Shown here piece by piece: positions 8,562 through 18,534 of a stretch of DNA of 64,000 nucleotides. The translations under genes and the position numbers were made by a program. The number at the start of each line of letters is the position of its first letter. The stretch's first letter is position 1. The stretch spans positions 45,413 through 109,412 of the forward strand of contig NZ_BAKG01000008.1 of NCBI RefSeq assembly GCF_000614065.1, written 5' to 3'. The DNA comes from Prevotella dentasini JCM 15908 (lineage in GTDB: Bacteria > Bacteroidota > Bacteroidia > Bacteroidales > Bacteroidaceae). The notes beneath the pieces are model-generated. The model was not told where the DNA came from, made no database searches, and worked only from the letters and a program-made list of their open reading frames with translations.

Positions 8562-9866
8562 CTAAGATGTTTTTCCGGCTTCTGTCTCAAGACAGGCCTG
8601 TGTATGGTAGGCTACAATAAATGGAAGAATATTGGCAATGGCGACGAGGACGAAGAAGTGGCGGTAGCCCACTTGTTCCTGTAAAAAGCCCGTAAACCAT
8701 CCCGATGTCATCAGCGAAAAGGCGGCAATAGCCATTCCAAGTGAATGTTTGAAGATGGAATACTTTCCCTGTGTGAATGATGTGAGGAATGTTCCGTATG
8801 CCATTATCCCAAAGCCCAGTCCCGATTGTTCTATGATGACACATATATTAATAATGGACAGGGTGGAGACAAAGTTGTAGCTAAGGTAGATGAACAGCAG
8901 TTTGGGCACTGTGAGGGCTACCGTCATAGGGAAAAGGCATCGTCTTAGCCCATAGCGCGATATAGCCATCCCGCCGAAAAAATAGCCAAAGATGAGTGAG
9001 AAAGCTCCGACCGACCCTTGCACCAGACCTAATTCCTGAGGCGATAGGCTCAGTCCGCCATTGCTTCCGGGGTCTATCAGGAAGAGAGGGGCAATGCGCA
9101 GAAACATTCCTTCGGGTATCAGGTAGAGCGAAAGGAATGTCAGCGTAGTCAGATAGTGGGGGTGTGCCATGAATCCTGCCTTTGTTTCGCGCCACCAGCG
9201 TCTTGTCAGTCCGTTCCGCAGTGGTATGGATGGCTTGTCTTTGGGCTGTGGCAGGATAATGGCATGGTAGATGAGGAGGAGAAACTGACCTGCTGCCAAC
9301 AGGCGGAAAGTGGTTGTCCATGATGTGCGGACACCTCGGTTGAGCACTTCCAAGTTACCTGCGACCATGACAGGAACGCCCAAAAAGAAGACTATAGATA
9401 AGAGATAGCAGAGCACGCAAACGTTGGAGATTCTGTGGTTGTGTTGTTTTTTCATACACGTATTGAAAAAACGGGATATGCCCACATCGTGTAAGGCTCC
9501 GGCAATGGCTATTCCTTGAAATCCAAGCATGGTAAGGAGAAACCAATGAGGCGATGATATAGCCTGGCTGATGCCCACCAATCCCAGTCCGATAATGGCT
9601 TCCATTAGCAGAATCCAAACTCTTTTAGACAGGTAGGCAGACACTATGCGTCCTATCCAAGGGCGGAGAATGAAAGGAATCAGAAGCCACGACGTGTTTA
9701 GGGCTATTGTCCCGTTCGACCGCCCCATCCGATTGAAGAACACCAACGACACCAACAGGGCCACCACATAAGGTAGTCCACGCGTCAGATAGAGCGTGGG
9801 CAGCCACAACCAATGGCTCTTGCGCCAGTTGGGAATGGGTATTCCGTTGATGATTTCTTCTGCCAT
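8562..9866 (-). CDS. Major facilitator superfamily transporter
   Basis: Inner-membrane protein of 434 residues with about twelve hydrophobic segments, for example LWLPTLYLTRGLPYVVALLV, LIPFILRPWIGRIV, and the C-terminal HFFVLVAIANILPFIVAYH. The charged loop after the third segment and the two-times-six layout fit the MFS fold, in the AmpG/sugar-permease-like branch common in Prevotella. The substrate cannot be read from sequence. It is followed on the same strand by no close partner; the large fusion protein gene upstream ends 87 bp away. Confidence 0.8.
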   Translation of the reverse strand: MAEEIINGIPIPNWRKSHWLWLPTLYLTRGLPYVVALLVSLVFFNRMGRSNGTIALNTSWLLIPFILRPWIGRIVSAYLSKRVWILLMEAIIGLGLVGISQAISSPHWFLLTMLGFQGIAIAGALHDVGISRFFNTCMKKQHNHRISNVCVLCYLLSIVFFLGVPVMVAGNLEVLNRGVRTSWTTTFRLLAAGQFLLLIYHAIILPQPKDKPSIPLRNGLTRRWWRETKAGFMAHPHYLTTLTFLSLYLIPEGMFLRIAPLFLIDPGSNGGLSLSPQELGLVQGSVGAFSLIFGYFFGGMAISRYGLRRCLFPMTVALTVPKLLFIYLSYNFVSTLSIINICVIIEQSGLGFGIMAYGTFLTSFTQGKYSIFKHSLGMAIAAFSLMTSGWFTGFLQEQVGYRHFFVLVAIANILPFIVAYHTQACLETEAGKTS

Positions 9867-9952
9867 TATAGTTGTTGTTATTTGTTCGGGACTCCAGAAC
9901 GGTTTTATTTCTCCAGTCGTCCGGAGGTGTTAAGTCTGTCGTGGTCTTTTGC

Positions 9953-12900
9953 CTAATATGCTTCCTTGATGTCTACGCCCTTGTAATAGTGGTGAAGGAT
10001 TTCGTCGTACCGATAGCCTTGTTCGCCCATTACGGCTGCACCAATTTGGCAGAGGCCTACACCGTGTCCCCATCCAGCTCCCGTGAGGTGGAAAGACTGG
10101 GGAATACCATCAACAACATTGCCTTTTTCTACTACGAAGGCAGAGCTGTAAAGGTGCGATGTACTTAACGCACGTCGGATTTCAAGTTCCTTGCCAATGA
10201 CGAGCGAATGTTCTGAACCGACGATTCTCAGGCGATAGATACGCCCACTCTTTCCTCTCGAAAGTGGAATGAGGTCAACAATGCTGCCAAAGTTGATACC
10301 AGTCTTCTTCGCTATGAGTTGGGAAAGTTCTGTTTGGGTGTAGTCTGCCGTCCATCGGTAGAAGTCCAGTGTCTCTTGGTCGTAGTCGTTGAGTACCTGC
10401 CGCAATATTTTGGCATCATGGGTGTTGCAGAAAGCAGCAGGAGCAGCGAGAATCCAACGGCGTGCTTCTTCCTCATTGGCAAGGTCGGGTAGGCGAGTTG
10501 CCGATTTGCTGTCAGCGAAAGCGACAAGATAAGGTTTCCGTATATTCTCCCAACAATACTGGAACTCTTCTGTTGCACCGCCACAGCACTTGCTGAAACG
10601 GGCATCGCAGATAGCTCCGTCGGCATATATTACTTCGCCCCGGGTCTGTAGGATTGCCTCGGCAACATGTGGATTGGCCGCTTTGGTGATGCCTGATAGC
10701 GTTGGCAATGGTCATCAGCACAGACGTCAAAACGTGTATGGTCTTCGCGGTCGTACCATCGGGTCAGTTCGTCGTCAGTTCGGATAATGGATACTTTCTT
10801 GTTAGTAGAGCTGTTGGGAGATTTCCGCTTTTCCATTTGGGCAAGCAACCAACTTCTGGAAATCACAGCGTGGGCTTTCAGAAGCTCCAACGATGAGGTC
10901 GCACTCATTTCACTGGAAATGACACTTGTCAGATAGGTTTCTACAGGAAGCTCGTTGATGGCAAGCACCTTTCCGTCTGCCACCGTCAGCCGGAGTGCAC
11001 CGAGGAAAGTCTGTGCCTCTTTCCGCTCCCAATGAAAGTTGACACCGATGGTTACGTCGTCAATTGTAAAGGAGGCATCGGGCGTTTGGGGAGCAAAATA
11101 CAGCTCTGTATAGGCTTTCCCGTCCCATTGCAGTTGTCCGTCAGCAAAGGTTACGGTGTGAGAGGAGGTCGGAAGAATGGCCTGCTGTTGCAGCATGTAG
11201 AGTGGAGAAAGTGGAGACGGGGAGACGGTATAGGCTTCATTGAGGCGGAAATGCAGCTCGTCGGCACTCACTATGCCGACCGTTATTGTCGGTTCGTGGC
11301 TTGTTTCCGTTCTGTTTTTGGAGGAAAGGCGACGGGTAAAGGCCGTCATCTGCTCTTCGGTCAGAGTAACCTCACGCAGTATTTCCTCCTGTCGCTGTGC
11401 CGTCATACGTTCGTAGTCGGTCTGTCGGGGCGTAATGGTCAGTCCCGCCATATCCAGTGCACCGGGACTGACGAGGTATTGTTCATCGCCCTCGGCATAG
11501 TAGCAGTCGGGACGGTGCTTGCGGCGTGGGAAAACTACTGAGATATAGTCGCTCCCATCGCGCCATGCCACAATGTTCATCATTGGCTCGGTATCGCCAT
11601 CCTGCATCGGCAGGGCATCATAAACCTTTTGGAACAGCAGACTGTCGGTCTGCTCGCTGCGGCTTCTGACGACGACGGCGGGGCAGGAGTAGTCCGTCAG
11701 CCGGGCGATGTACTCCTCATTGTTAAGCTGCCAAAGCGTCTCTGTACGCTTGCTGAATTGCGTCCAGTTTTTCTGCAAAGGCAATATACCGCTCGTTCCT
11801 GCCTGAAAATGCAGATGGTCAGGTGCACTGGCCCCACACTTTGGCCCGTTATAGAATACCATCAGGTCGGGGTAGGCAGCCAGTAGTCGGTGAATCTCCA
11901 TGTAGTAGCCCCGGATGGCCTGCTGTTGATGCTGTCGTGCCGGAATGGTGAAATGGAGGGGGAGGATGGGGAATGGATTGACGAGAATGTCAAAACAATC
12001 ATCAAAAGGCTGTACCATCTGTTCCTGTGGCCGGTTTTTGGCACAGAGGAAGCATGGTCGTTGTGCAATCGCAGCCTTATCTGTCTTTGCTCCCGTGCTG
12101 ACAATCCGTTCCGGATTGAACTGCACGCTGAGGTTGTTCAGCCGTCGCACCTGTACATGTTGGAGATTGTCGAATCTTTGTGCGGCATCCTGCCATTGTG
12201 CTAACTGCAAACGAAAAAAACGGTCGAGGCGACCTCCTTCTTCCTCCTTTCCGTTGGCATTGAGCCGCTGACGGGCTGCAAGCTCTACGGAACGCAGTCT
12301 GTCCTTATAAAGGTTGTTGGCATTTATCTTTTCTATGCTTAGTGCGGCATCGCTGTTGCCTCCCCATCGCCGGCAGAGGTAGAGTTCATCGTATATTCGT
12401 CCGATGCGGAAGCGGCGGCTGAAGGCCAGCCCCATCGCATAGTCTTCACCATAACTGGTGTTGGGAAACTGAATCTTGCGCGCCAATGGCGTGAAGAAGG
12501 CGCGTGGTGCACCGAGTCCATTGATGCGCAGGGCGTTGTTGCAGCCGTTATCTTCTGTCCATTCGGCATGGTTTATGAGTCCGGGCGGCAGTGTGTTGAG
12601 GTCGAAGTCGCACATCCTGTAAGAGCCTACAATCATTGCAGCCTTTTGGGCATGGAAGGCATTGACAATCTTTTGCAGTGTCTCCCCGGAAGAGTATAGG
12701 TCGTCGCTGTCGAGCTGAACGGCAAAGCGTCCGCAGCGTGCATCGTCGATGGCGTAGTTCCAGCATCCGCCAATGCCGAGGTCTCTGCGCCGGGGAATGA
12801 GGTGGACGAGGCGGCTGTCCTGTGCCGCCAACTCACGGAGTATGGCAGTCGTGTTGTCGGTGGAATGGTTGTCTACCACGATGACGTTATAGCCGAACGA

Positions 12901-13734
12901 TGTTTGCTGACTTAAGGCGGAGGTAACGGCATCGCGGATGGTTTTCTCTCGGTTGAAGACGGGAATGACCACCGAAGCCTCTACGGAGAAAGTCTCGCTG
13001 TCGAAGTCGGGCTGTGCATATTGTCTCGTGTCAATGAGTGCATTGAGTTCTTCAAGGTGCTTGGTAACCGCCCATTCCATTTCCTTCTGCACTTCCCGGT
13101 TGCGCGGATTTACGTAGTCGAATTGCTTTTCACCACTCGTGCGCAGGTCTTTTTCTTCTTCTGTATAGAGATATTCGTTCAGATGGAACAGTCGGCCATG
13201 GCGCGACAGCCAAAGCCGCAGGGCGTACCATCCGGCGTATGTGTAGGCTATGGGCGAATGTTCACGGCCGAACTCTCTCATCGCCTCGCCCCGAATCAGT
13301 AGCAGCGACCCGAAGTCGAAGTCGTCGCGGAGACTGCCCTGCTGATAGTCTATCACGGGATGTCGCTCCGTCTGTCCGTCCCTGACCGTATAGTGGTCAG
13401 AATACAGAATTGCCGACTGAGTGTCGTCGGCTACCGTCAGCATCCGGTCAAGGGCATGGTAGCCCAGTGTGAGCGGTTCTGCTTTCAGATAGAAGAGGGC
13501 GTAGTCTGCCGTTGTCTGTTCCGCCATCTGCTTCATCGTCTGTGTAGAAAGCAGGCTGTCGGTTGTCAGCAGGCTGACATTCTCGGGCAGGAGGCTGTCG
13601 TCTGCTTCTGCCGTGGTGGCTATGAGGTATATGTGGCTGACCGACCCCTGTTCCTGCAACTGTGCTACCAATGGCAACACATCGCCCGTCTGGGCACAAG
13701 GCAGGAAGCAGTCTATACGTTTTTTCTGTTCCAT
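9953..13734 (-). CDS. Glycosyltransferase - DUF4922 - SpoIID fusion protein (frameshifted)
   Basis: Very large multidomain protein, 1,260 residues once one missing G at about 10692 is restored (RYQ joins [13 protein letters not shown]). Domains in order: a degenerate GT-A-like region (about 1-200), a canonical GT2 transferase (about 230-500; [21 protein letters not shown] as DxD, GEDYAMGL), a DUF4922/HIT-like region (about 590-780; FLCAKNRP and HLHFQAG), and a SpoIID/LytB-type domain (about 830-1260; [36 protein letters not shown]). SpoIID domains act on or near peptidoglycan, while DUF4922 resembles nucleotidyl transferases. There is no signal peptide, which is odd for a SpoIID protein. A -7 box lies upstream. 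Confidence 0.85.
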
Positions 13735-13757
13735 TCGGATTTTTGTTTTATTTAATG

Positions 13758-13765
13758 CAAAGATA
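13758..13765 (-). promoter_or_regulatory. -7 box upstream of the GT-DUF4922-SpoIID gene
   Basis: The minus strand reads TATCTTTG, 23 bp upstream of the ATG at 13734, in an AT-rich stretch. Confidence 0.65.
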
Positions 13766-14061
13766 ACACAAATTCCTTTATTATTTCATATCTCTGCCGT
13801 TTTTAGCAGAAAAAAGAAATCTGACTATTTGTTTTGGGTATAATTCTACGATAACAGCCTGCTGGGGAGCGTCGTCTGTTCTTTCGGAAAATCATCCGGG
13901 GGGTAACGGCAGCGTGCCGGCAGGTCGGGGCTGGTTTTCATAATCAGCCTTTCTCTGTCTTTCCGGAAGGTGGTCGGGGCGCGGATGTGTCATCCATGCC
14001 GCAGGGGGCGCGCGCCCGGGGGAGTGCTGCCCGTGGGCGGAAAAAGGCCGGGTTCGGGCCG

Positions 14062-14223
14062 GCCGGAAAGCCGTTTGCGGCGAGTGGAAAAAGCGTTTGC
14101 GGAGGGCGGAAAATTTACATACGGTTAGCGGAAAATTTATATACGGTTAGAAATTTACGGGGAAGCGGTTAGAAAAAAATTTATATACGGTTAGAAATTT
14201 TCCGCTAACCGTATGTAAATTTC
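14062..14223. repeat. Tandem array, 7 units at 22-bp spacing (GCGGAAAATTT family)
   Basis: Units start at 14062, 14084, 14106, 14128, 14150, 14172 and 14194, each exactly 22 bp with no extra spacer. Units 1-2 share GGAAA...GCGTTTGCGG-like sequence; units 3, 4 and 6 contain AAATTTA followed by TACGGTTA, and unit 5 is a degenerate version. Unit 7 is inverted, and 14195-14222 is a perfect 28-bp inverted repeat of 14111-14138. The surrounding 13.84-14.37 kb interval has no supported gene. A sister array lies at the right edge of the window. Confidence 0.9.
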
Positions 14224-14368
14224 AGGCCTTCGGGAAGCCCTGTTTTCCCGTGTCTTTTCCGGGGTTCTGCATGTGCGGCAGGGGCATGTGCCATGCCTTA
14301 TATCCCAATGAGGAAAGGCCAATGTCCAAAGGCCGGACTTCCATTCTTAAAGTTCGGTCCTCAAGCGT

Positions 14369-14779
14369 TCAGAACGCGAAATACAGCCCCGTCAGCATTG
14401 TCATCCGCAGGAAAACCACCTCGGAACCGTCGTCCAAGGCTATCGGGGCATCCAGTGAGTCGGCTTCCTCGCCGTCGATGAATACGCGGAAGAGACTGTC
14501 CTCGTATGCCTGCAAGGTGCGTTGCAAGGCTTTTTCCAACGTATCGTAATTTTCTCCATAGCCTTCGGCAAGTCTGATGCGTCCCTCTTCTGCCTGCGAT
14601 ACTATCTCGTCATCAGTAAAGGCCGTATTGTCTGGTTGTGCCTGTGCTGCTATCAGGCCTTGCCGGGTGAGGTCGTGAAGGATGTCAAATAATGTTTCCG
14701 GGTCGCTGTTAAGTGTAATCAGTTGTCTGCCTAATTCCTTTCTGCTCCCTGATTTCTTTCGTATTATGTATATCTCCAT
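14369..14779 (-). CDS. Hypothetical protein (136 aa)
   Basis: Acidic cytosolic protein with no signal peptide or membrane segment (MEIYIIRKKSGSRKELGRQL...). The middle part is helical and Glu/Asp-rich (DDEIVSQAEEGRIRLAEGYGENYDTLEKALQ), and the end looks like beta strands (FRVFIDGEEADSLDAPIALDDGSEVVFLRMTMLTG). I do not recognise a family. It has normal codon use and an ATG with a GATATTTG near-consensus -7 box about 25 bp upstream, so it is likely a real gene. A stand-alone unit. Confidence 0.6.
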   Translation of the reverse strand: MEIYIIRKKSGSRKELGRQLITLNSDPETLFDILHDLTRQGLIAAQAQPDNTAFTDDEIVSQAEEGRIRLAEGYGENYDTLEKALQRTLQAYEDSLFRVFIDGEEADSLDAPIALDDGSEVVFLRMTMLTGLYFAF

Positions 14780-14989
14780 ATATGTTCAGGTCGTTGTTGA
14801 GGCTGCAAATATCGGAATAAAAGATGAAATAAAAGAATGATTAGCATGGAAAGTCTTCTCCATGATTAATAAAAAGGTGTTGAAGTTTTGTCTATGGACG
14901 GATATATGGGGACGAAGGCCATCGTCTATAATCAGAATGTAATCTGGTTTTCATTATTTTGTATTTTGGTAAAAGAAAAATATTATTTA

Positions 14990-15547
14990 TTATGTATTTA
15001 CTCCGTCTTTATATTTGCATTTCATCCAGTTGTCTGGATGTATTTTAAGTGAAACCTTTACAGCCTTACAAAATATCCTTGCTGAAATTCTTCCTTCAAC
15101 TTTTCCAATTGTTCCCATCATAAAATCATTTAGCCCCAACCACAATCTCTGTATGCGTCCATCCTCAGAGATTATGAAAGCCGAGTCGGAGGTATCTCTG
15201 TTACGGAATATATAGATGCAGCGAATCATCTCTCCGTTAATTTTATCTTCGATTATCTTCCAGTTTAATGTTATATTGTCATCATCATTAAGCATGCCGG
15301 TATGGTCTGAAAATAAAGTGAGAAAAGTTTCTTCGTTTATTTGGTAGGTTCTTTCGTCAGAAAAATCTATTGCAGTGTTTCTAGGAGATTCGGCTTTTGT
15401 GTTGTTTTTATATTTGTCATCATCTTGCCGAATATACTTACTATTTCCCTTGTCTGTTTTTGTAAAATGAAACCTATCCCCTATGATATAACCAATCAAC
15501 AGAGTTACAATAACAGAAAGAGCAGTTATAATTTAATTCTTTTTCAT
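14990..15547 (-). CDS. Hypothetical membrane-anchored protein with in-frame stop at codon 5
   Basis: On the minus strand ATG at 15547 opens KKN, then TAA at 15535-15533, then ITALSVIVTLLIGYIIGDRFHF and a soluble domain of about 160 residues, all in one frame. The part after the stop is a clean signal anchor, so a single AAA-to-TAA change would interrupt a normal gene. Without the stop it would be about 185 residues. A TTG at 15499 could restart translation but would lose the anchor. The soluble part (WKIIEDKINGEMIRCIYIFRN...) belongs to no family I know. The region is more AT-rich than its neighbours. Confidence 0.55.
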
Positions 15548-15674
15548 AATGTACTTGCTTTAGAATGTTATTTAAGTTGAATGAAATCTTTAATAATAGC
15601 ATCAACATATATGAATTAGTTGGGCTTTATAGGTTTGCTGACTGTTTCCCTGAAGCAAGCGGCTGGTAATTATA

Positions 15675-15895
15675 TTAAATGGAAAAGCGTGGGAACTACT
15701 GAATGTTGTTGTGTTCAAGGTTCTGCAATACCCACTACCTAAACAACAAACAATAGCCCACGCATTGAGGTATATCATGCCCTTGGGAAAGGGTACAATA
15801 GTCCCAAGCGTGAGCGTACTGTCTATCATCCCCGGTAGTTGAATTTTGCAGATTCTGAACACGGGACAATATATCAAACGCTCTTTTTAAAAGTA
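15675..15895 (-). ncRNA. Long-hairpin structured RNA, 6S-like (possibly Bacteroidales-1/SsrS)
   Basis: The interval folds into one long interrupted hairpin. GTGTTCA pairs with TGAACAC, CTGCAA with TTGCAG, ACTACC with GGTAGT, then a large internal bubble, then GCTCACGC with GCGTGGGC, and CTTGGG with CCCAAG at the apex. A closing AGCGT/ACGCT pair flanks it. A size of about 215 nt and a central bubble in a rod are features of 6S RNA. The strand is uncertain: a consensus -7 box (TATCTTTG at 15946-15953) favours minus, whereas a T5 run after the closing stem near 15885 would suit plus. The 91-codon ORF here shows no protein signal. Confidence 0.45.
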
Positions 15896-15910
15896 GAACT
15901 CTTTATGGCA

Positions 15911-15930
15911 TACACCTGCACGCAGGTGTA
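15911..15930. promoter_or_regulatory. Perfect 20-bp palindrome downstream of a promoter
   Basis: TACACCTGCACGCAGGTGTA is a 9-bp inverted repeat with a 2-nt centre, starting about 16 nt past the minus-strand -7 box at 15946-15953. It could be a hairpin at the 5' end of the structured RNA precursor or an operator. Confidence 0.45.
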
Positions 15931-15945
15931 CTGGAAGTTCAACTG

Positions 15946-15953
15946 CAAAGATA
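15946..15953 (-). promoter_or_regulatory. -7 box upstream of the structured RNA
   Basis: The minus strand reads TATCTTTGCA, identical in form to the best promoters in this window; TTTA lies about 16 nt upstream as a weak -33 element. Confidence 0.6.
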
Positions 15954-16107
15954 AATAAAATTCCTGGTTAAATGTTTGGTTCCTGAAAAAAATAATCTTA
16001 GTAAGGTGAATTTTTCTTTTCATGAGGTGCCATTCGTCCGGCTAAAGGCTTTTTGTTATGAATGATGAGAGAAGTGTATGTGATGTGTTTTGTATATGCA
16101 GCCATAT

Positions 16108-17067
16108 CTAAAATCTTTTATTCTGTAGCTGCCGGCTGAACCAATTGACGATGATATCAATGACAGGCTGCTGAAACCAATGGTCGTCGCCATGTCCGGC
16201 ATCTTCCAATTCTATGTAGTCTACAGGTACATGGAGACCTTTCAGGGCTTCGAAAAGATGGTCGCTCTGGCATTTTGAGACCATTCTGTCGGCTGTTCCG
16301 TGCATGATGAGGAAGGGCGGAAGCCCCGGTTTAAGATGTCCCATCGGACTTGCCCACCGTGCCCGTTCCAAGTCTTCGTGTATGTCGTAGCTTTGGTTGT
16401 GCCCATAGGTTACGCCGTTGAGCAGAAGGGCTTCGGTTGCACTGGGCGACTTGTGGTATTCGTGGGCCTCGGGAGGGAATCCTTCGTCCAGCGATGCCAA
16501 GTCGGTTGGACCGAAAACGTCGCAGCAGGCCTGTACGGCAGACGACTGGTCAAGGAAGTCGCCGACGTCGAACTCCTTTTCGTCGGCAGTCATGGTTACC
16601 AGTTGCGCCAGATAGCCGCCGGCAGAATTGCCCATTACCCCGATGCGCCCGGTATCAATGCCGAACTGCCCGGCATGGGCGCGAAGATAGCGCACGGCTG
16701 TCTTTCCGTCGATGAGGATAGCCGGGAACGGGTCGGGAATGGCCCTGTACTCCACGGCTGCCACCACGAAACCTTCGAGTGCGAGAGACATTCGGAGCCG
16801 GCTCCATTTCCCGTAGTCGGAGGTGGTGAAGCCGCCACCGGGGAAATAGACCACGCAGGGCTTGGGCTCTTTCGTGTTGGGTACGAAAAGCGTGATGTGA
16901 AGGGAGCGTGTGCCGTTGTGGAAGTGTTGCGCATAGACTACCTCGTTGATGGTGTCGATACGCGGAGCCGTAACCTTCACCTGCATGCGGAAATGTCTTG
17001 CCGGCTCAGTTCCCTCAAAAACCGAGAGGGCTTCGATGCGTTCAGACTCTTGTCGTTGTTTGTTCAT
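16108..17067 (-). CDS. Alpha/beta hydrolase (esterase/lipase, BD-FAE-like)
   Basis: Serine hydrolase of 319 residues. The start is ATG 17067 (MNKQRQE). The oxyanion-hole motif is YFPGGGF (HGGG in most members), the nucleophile elbow is GNSAGG, and the acid and His fit HGTADRMV and DAGHGDDHWF. Members act on carboxyl esters of sugars or aromatic acids, so carbohydrate de-esterification is possible. No signal peptide is visible, so it is likely cytosolic. It begins 43 bp after the ugd stop and is probably in the same transcript. Confidence 0.85.
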   Translation of the reverse strand: MNKQRQESERIEALSVFEGTEPARHFRMQVKVTAPRIDTINEVVYAQHFHNGTRSLHITLFVPNTKEPKPCVVYFPGGGFTTSDYGKWSRLRMSLALEGFVVAAVEYRAIPDPFPAILIDGKTAVRYLRAHAGQFGIDTGRIGVMGNSAGGYLAQLVTMTADEKEFDVGDFLDQSSAVQACCDVFGPTDLASLDEGFPPEAHEYHKSPSATEALLLNGVTYGHNQSYDIHEDLERARWASPMGHLKPGLPPFLIMHGTADRMVSKCQSDHLFEALKGLHVPVDYIELEDAGHGDDHWFQQPVIDIIVNWFSRQLQNKRF

Positions 17068-17110
17068 TGTCTTCTTTTTGCCTGATGATGCTGATAGGGC
17101 GTGCATGTGG

Positions 17111-18360
17111 TTAGTCGCGTTTGAAGATATCCCGCGTGTACACTTTCTGCCTCACGTCGTCGAGAGACTGGTCGTATCGGTTGGCAATGATGGCATGGCA
17201 GCGTTGCTTGAAAGTCTGGAGGTCGTTGACCACCATGCTTCCGAAGAACGTTGCACCGTCTTTGAGCGTCGGTTCGTAGATGATGACCTGTGCTCCCTTT
17301 GCCTTTATGCGCTTCATTACGCCCTGAATGGAACTCTGGCGGAAGTTGTCGCTGTTCGATTTCATTGTCAGTCGGTAGACGCCAATGATACATTCCTTCT
17401 CTTCTTCGGGACTATAGTCACCCCGGTCGAAGTAGTCGTAATATCCGGCCTGATGCAGTACTTGGTCGGCAATGAAGTCCTTGCGTGTTCGGTTGCTCTC
17501 AACAATGGCCTGAATCAGGTTTTCGGGCACATCCTTATAGTTGGCAAGGAGCTGCTTGGTGTCTTTGGGGAGGCAATATCCACCATATCCGAACGATGGA
17601 TTATTGTAAAATGAGCCGATGCGCGGGTCGAGGCAGACACCCTGAATGATATGTGCCGTGTCCAGTCCCTTCACCTCGGCATAGGTGTCCAGCTCGTTGA
17701 AATAGCTCACACGGAGTGCAAGATAGGTGTTGGCAAACAATTTCACGGCCTCGGCCTCGGTCAGTCCCATGAACAGCGTGGGAATGTCGTTCTTGATAGC
17801 CCCTTCCTGCAGCAGGCTGGCAAAGTCGTGCGCTGCCTTGTCGAGACGCTTGTCGCCATCGGGGCGGCCCACGATGATGCGGCTGGGATAGAGATTGTCG
17901 TAGAGGGCCTTGCTCTCGCGGAGAAACTCGGGGGCGAAGATGATGTTGTCGTAGCCGTACTTCCGGCGTACATTTTCGGTATATCCGACAGGGATGGTGG
18001 ACTTGATGACCATAATGGCTTTCGGATTCACCTTGCCGACAAGTTCTATTACTTCTTCGACGTGGCGCGTATCAAAGTAGTTTTTCACCGGGTCGTAGTT
18101 CGTCGGAGTGGCAATGACGACGAAATCGGCATCCCTGTAGGCTTCTGCCCCGTCGGTGGTGGCAGTCAGGCGCAGCTCTTTCTCTGCAAGATACTTCTCA
18201 ATGTAGTCGTCCTGTATGGGAGAACGGCGGTGGTTGATGAGGTCTACCTTCTCCTGAACTACGTCCACTGCCACTACGTCGTGGTGTTGGCTGAGCAGCG
18301 TGGCAATGCTGAGGCTACGTATCCCGTTCCGGCAACGGCTATCTTAAGATTGTTTTCCAT
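17111..18360 (-). CDS. ugd: UDP-glucose 6-dehydrogenase (frameshifted near the start)
   Basis: NAD-dependent oxidation of UDP-glucose to UDP-glucuronate, a precursor for surface polysaccharide. The N-terminus at ATG 18360 reads [15 protein letters not shown] (Rossmann GxGxxG), then loses one base near 18315. Restoring it gives [22 protein letters not shown] and a 416-residue protein. Catalytic Cys lies in [15 protein letters not shown]; the substrate motif FAPEFLRES and the C-terminal [18 protein letters not shown] are also seen. A -7 box is present 25 bp upstream of the ATG. Confidence 0.93.
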
Positions 18361-18384
18361 ATCTGTTTGTTTCTGTTCTGTAGA

Positions 18385-18392
18385 CAAAGGTA
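18385..18392 (-). promoter_or_regulatory. -7 box of ugd
   Basis: The minus strand reads TACCTTTG, 25 bp upstream of the ugd start codon. Confidence 0.65.
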
Positions 18393-18458
18393 GCGTTTTT
18401 TCTGTTAATCGTGCAAAGTTTGATGCAAAAATATAGTGGGACTCCCTGTCTGAAACGG

Positions 18459-18495
18459 CAACGGCCGTATCCCCATAAAGGAGGTACGGCCGTTG
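18459..18495 (-). terminator. Hairpin between glnA and ugd
   Basis: CAACGGCCGTA pairs with TACGGCCGTTG (11 bp) around a 15-nt loop, 40 bp past the glnA stop. It lacks a strong T-run, so termination is inferred from position. Confidence 0.5.
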
Positions 18496-18534
18496 GATAA
18501 TGGGCGTCTGCCCGGATAAATGCGATTCTGACGC

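Noticed and set aside
15602..15877. A 91-codon minus-strand open frame
   Set aside because: It has no start context or protein-like composition and coincides with a strongly paired RNA fold.
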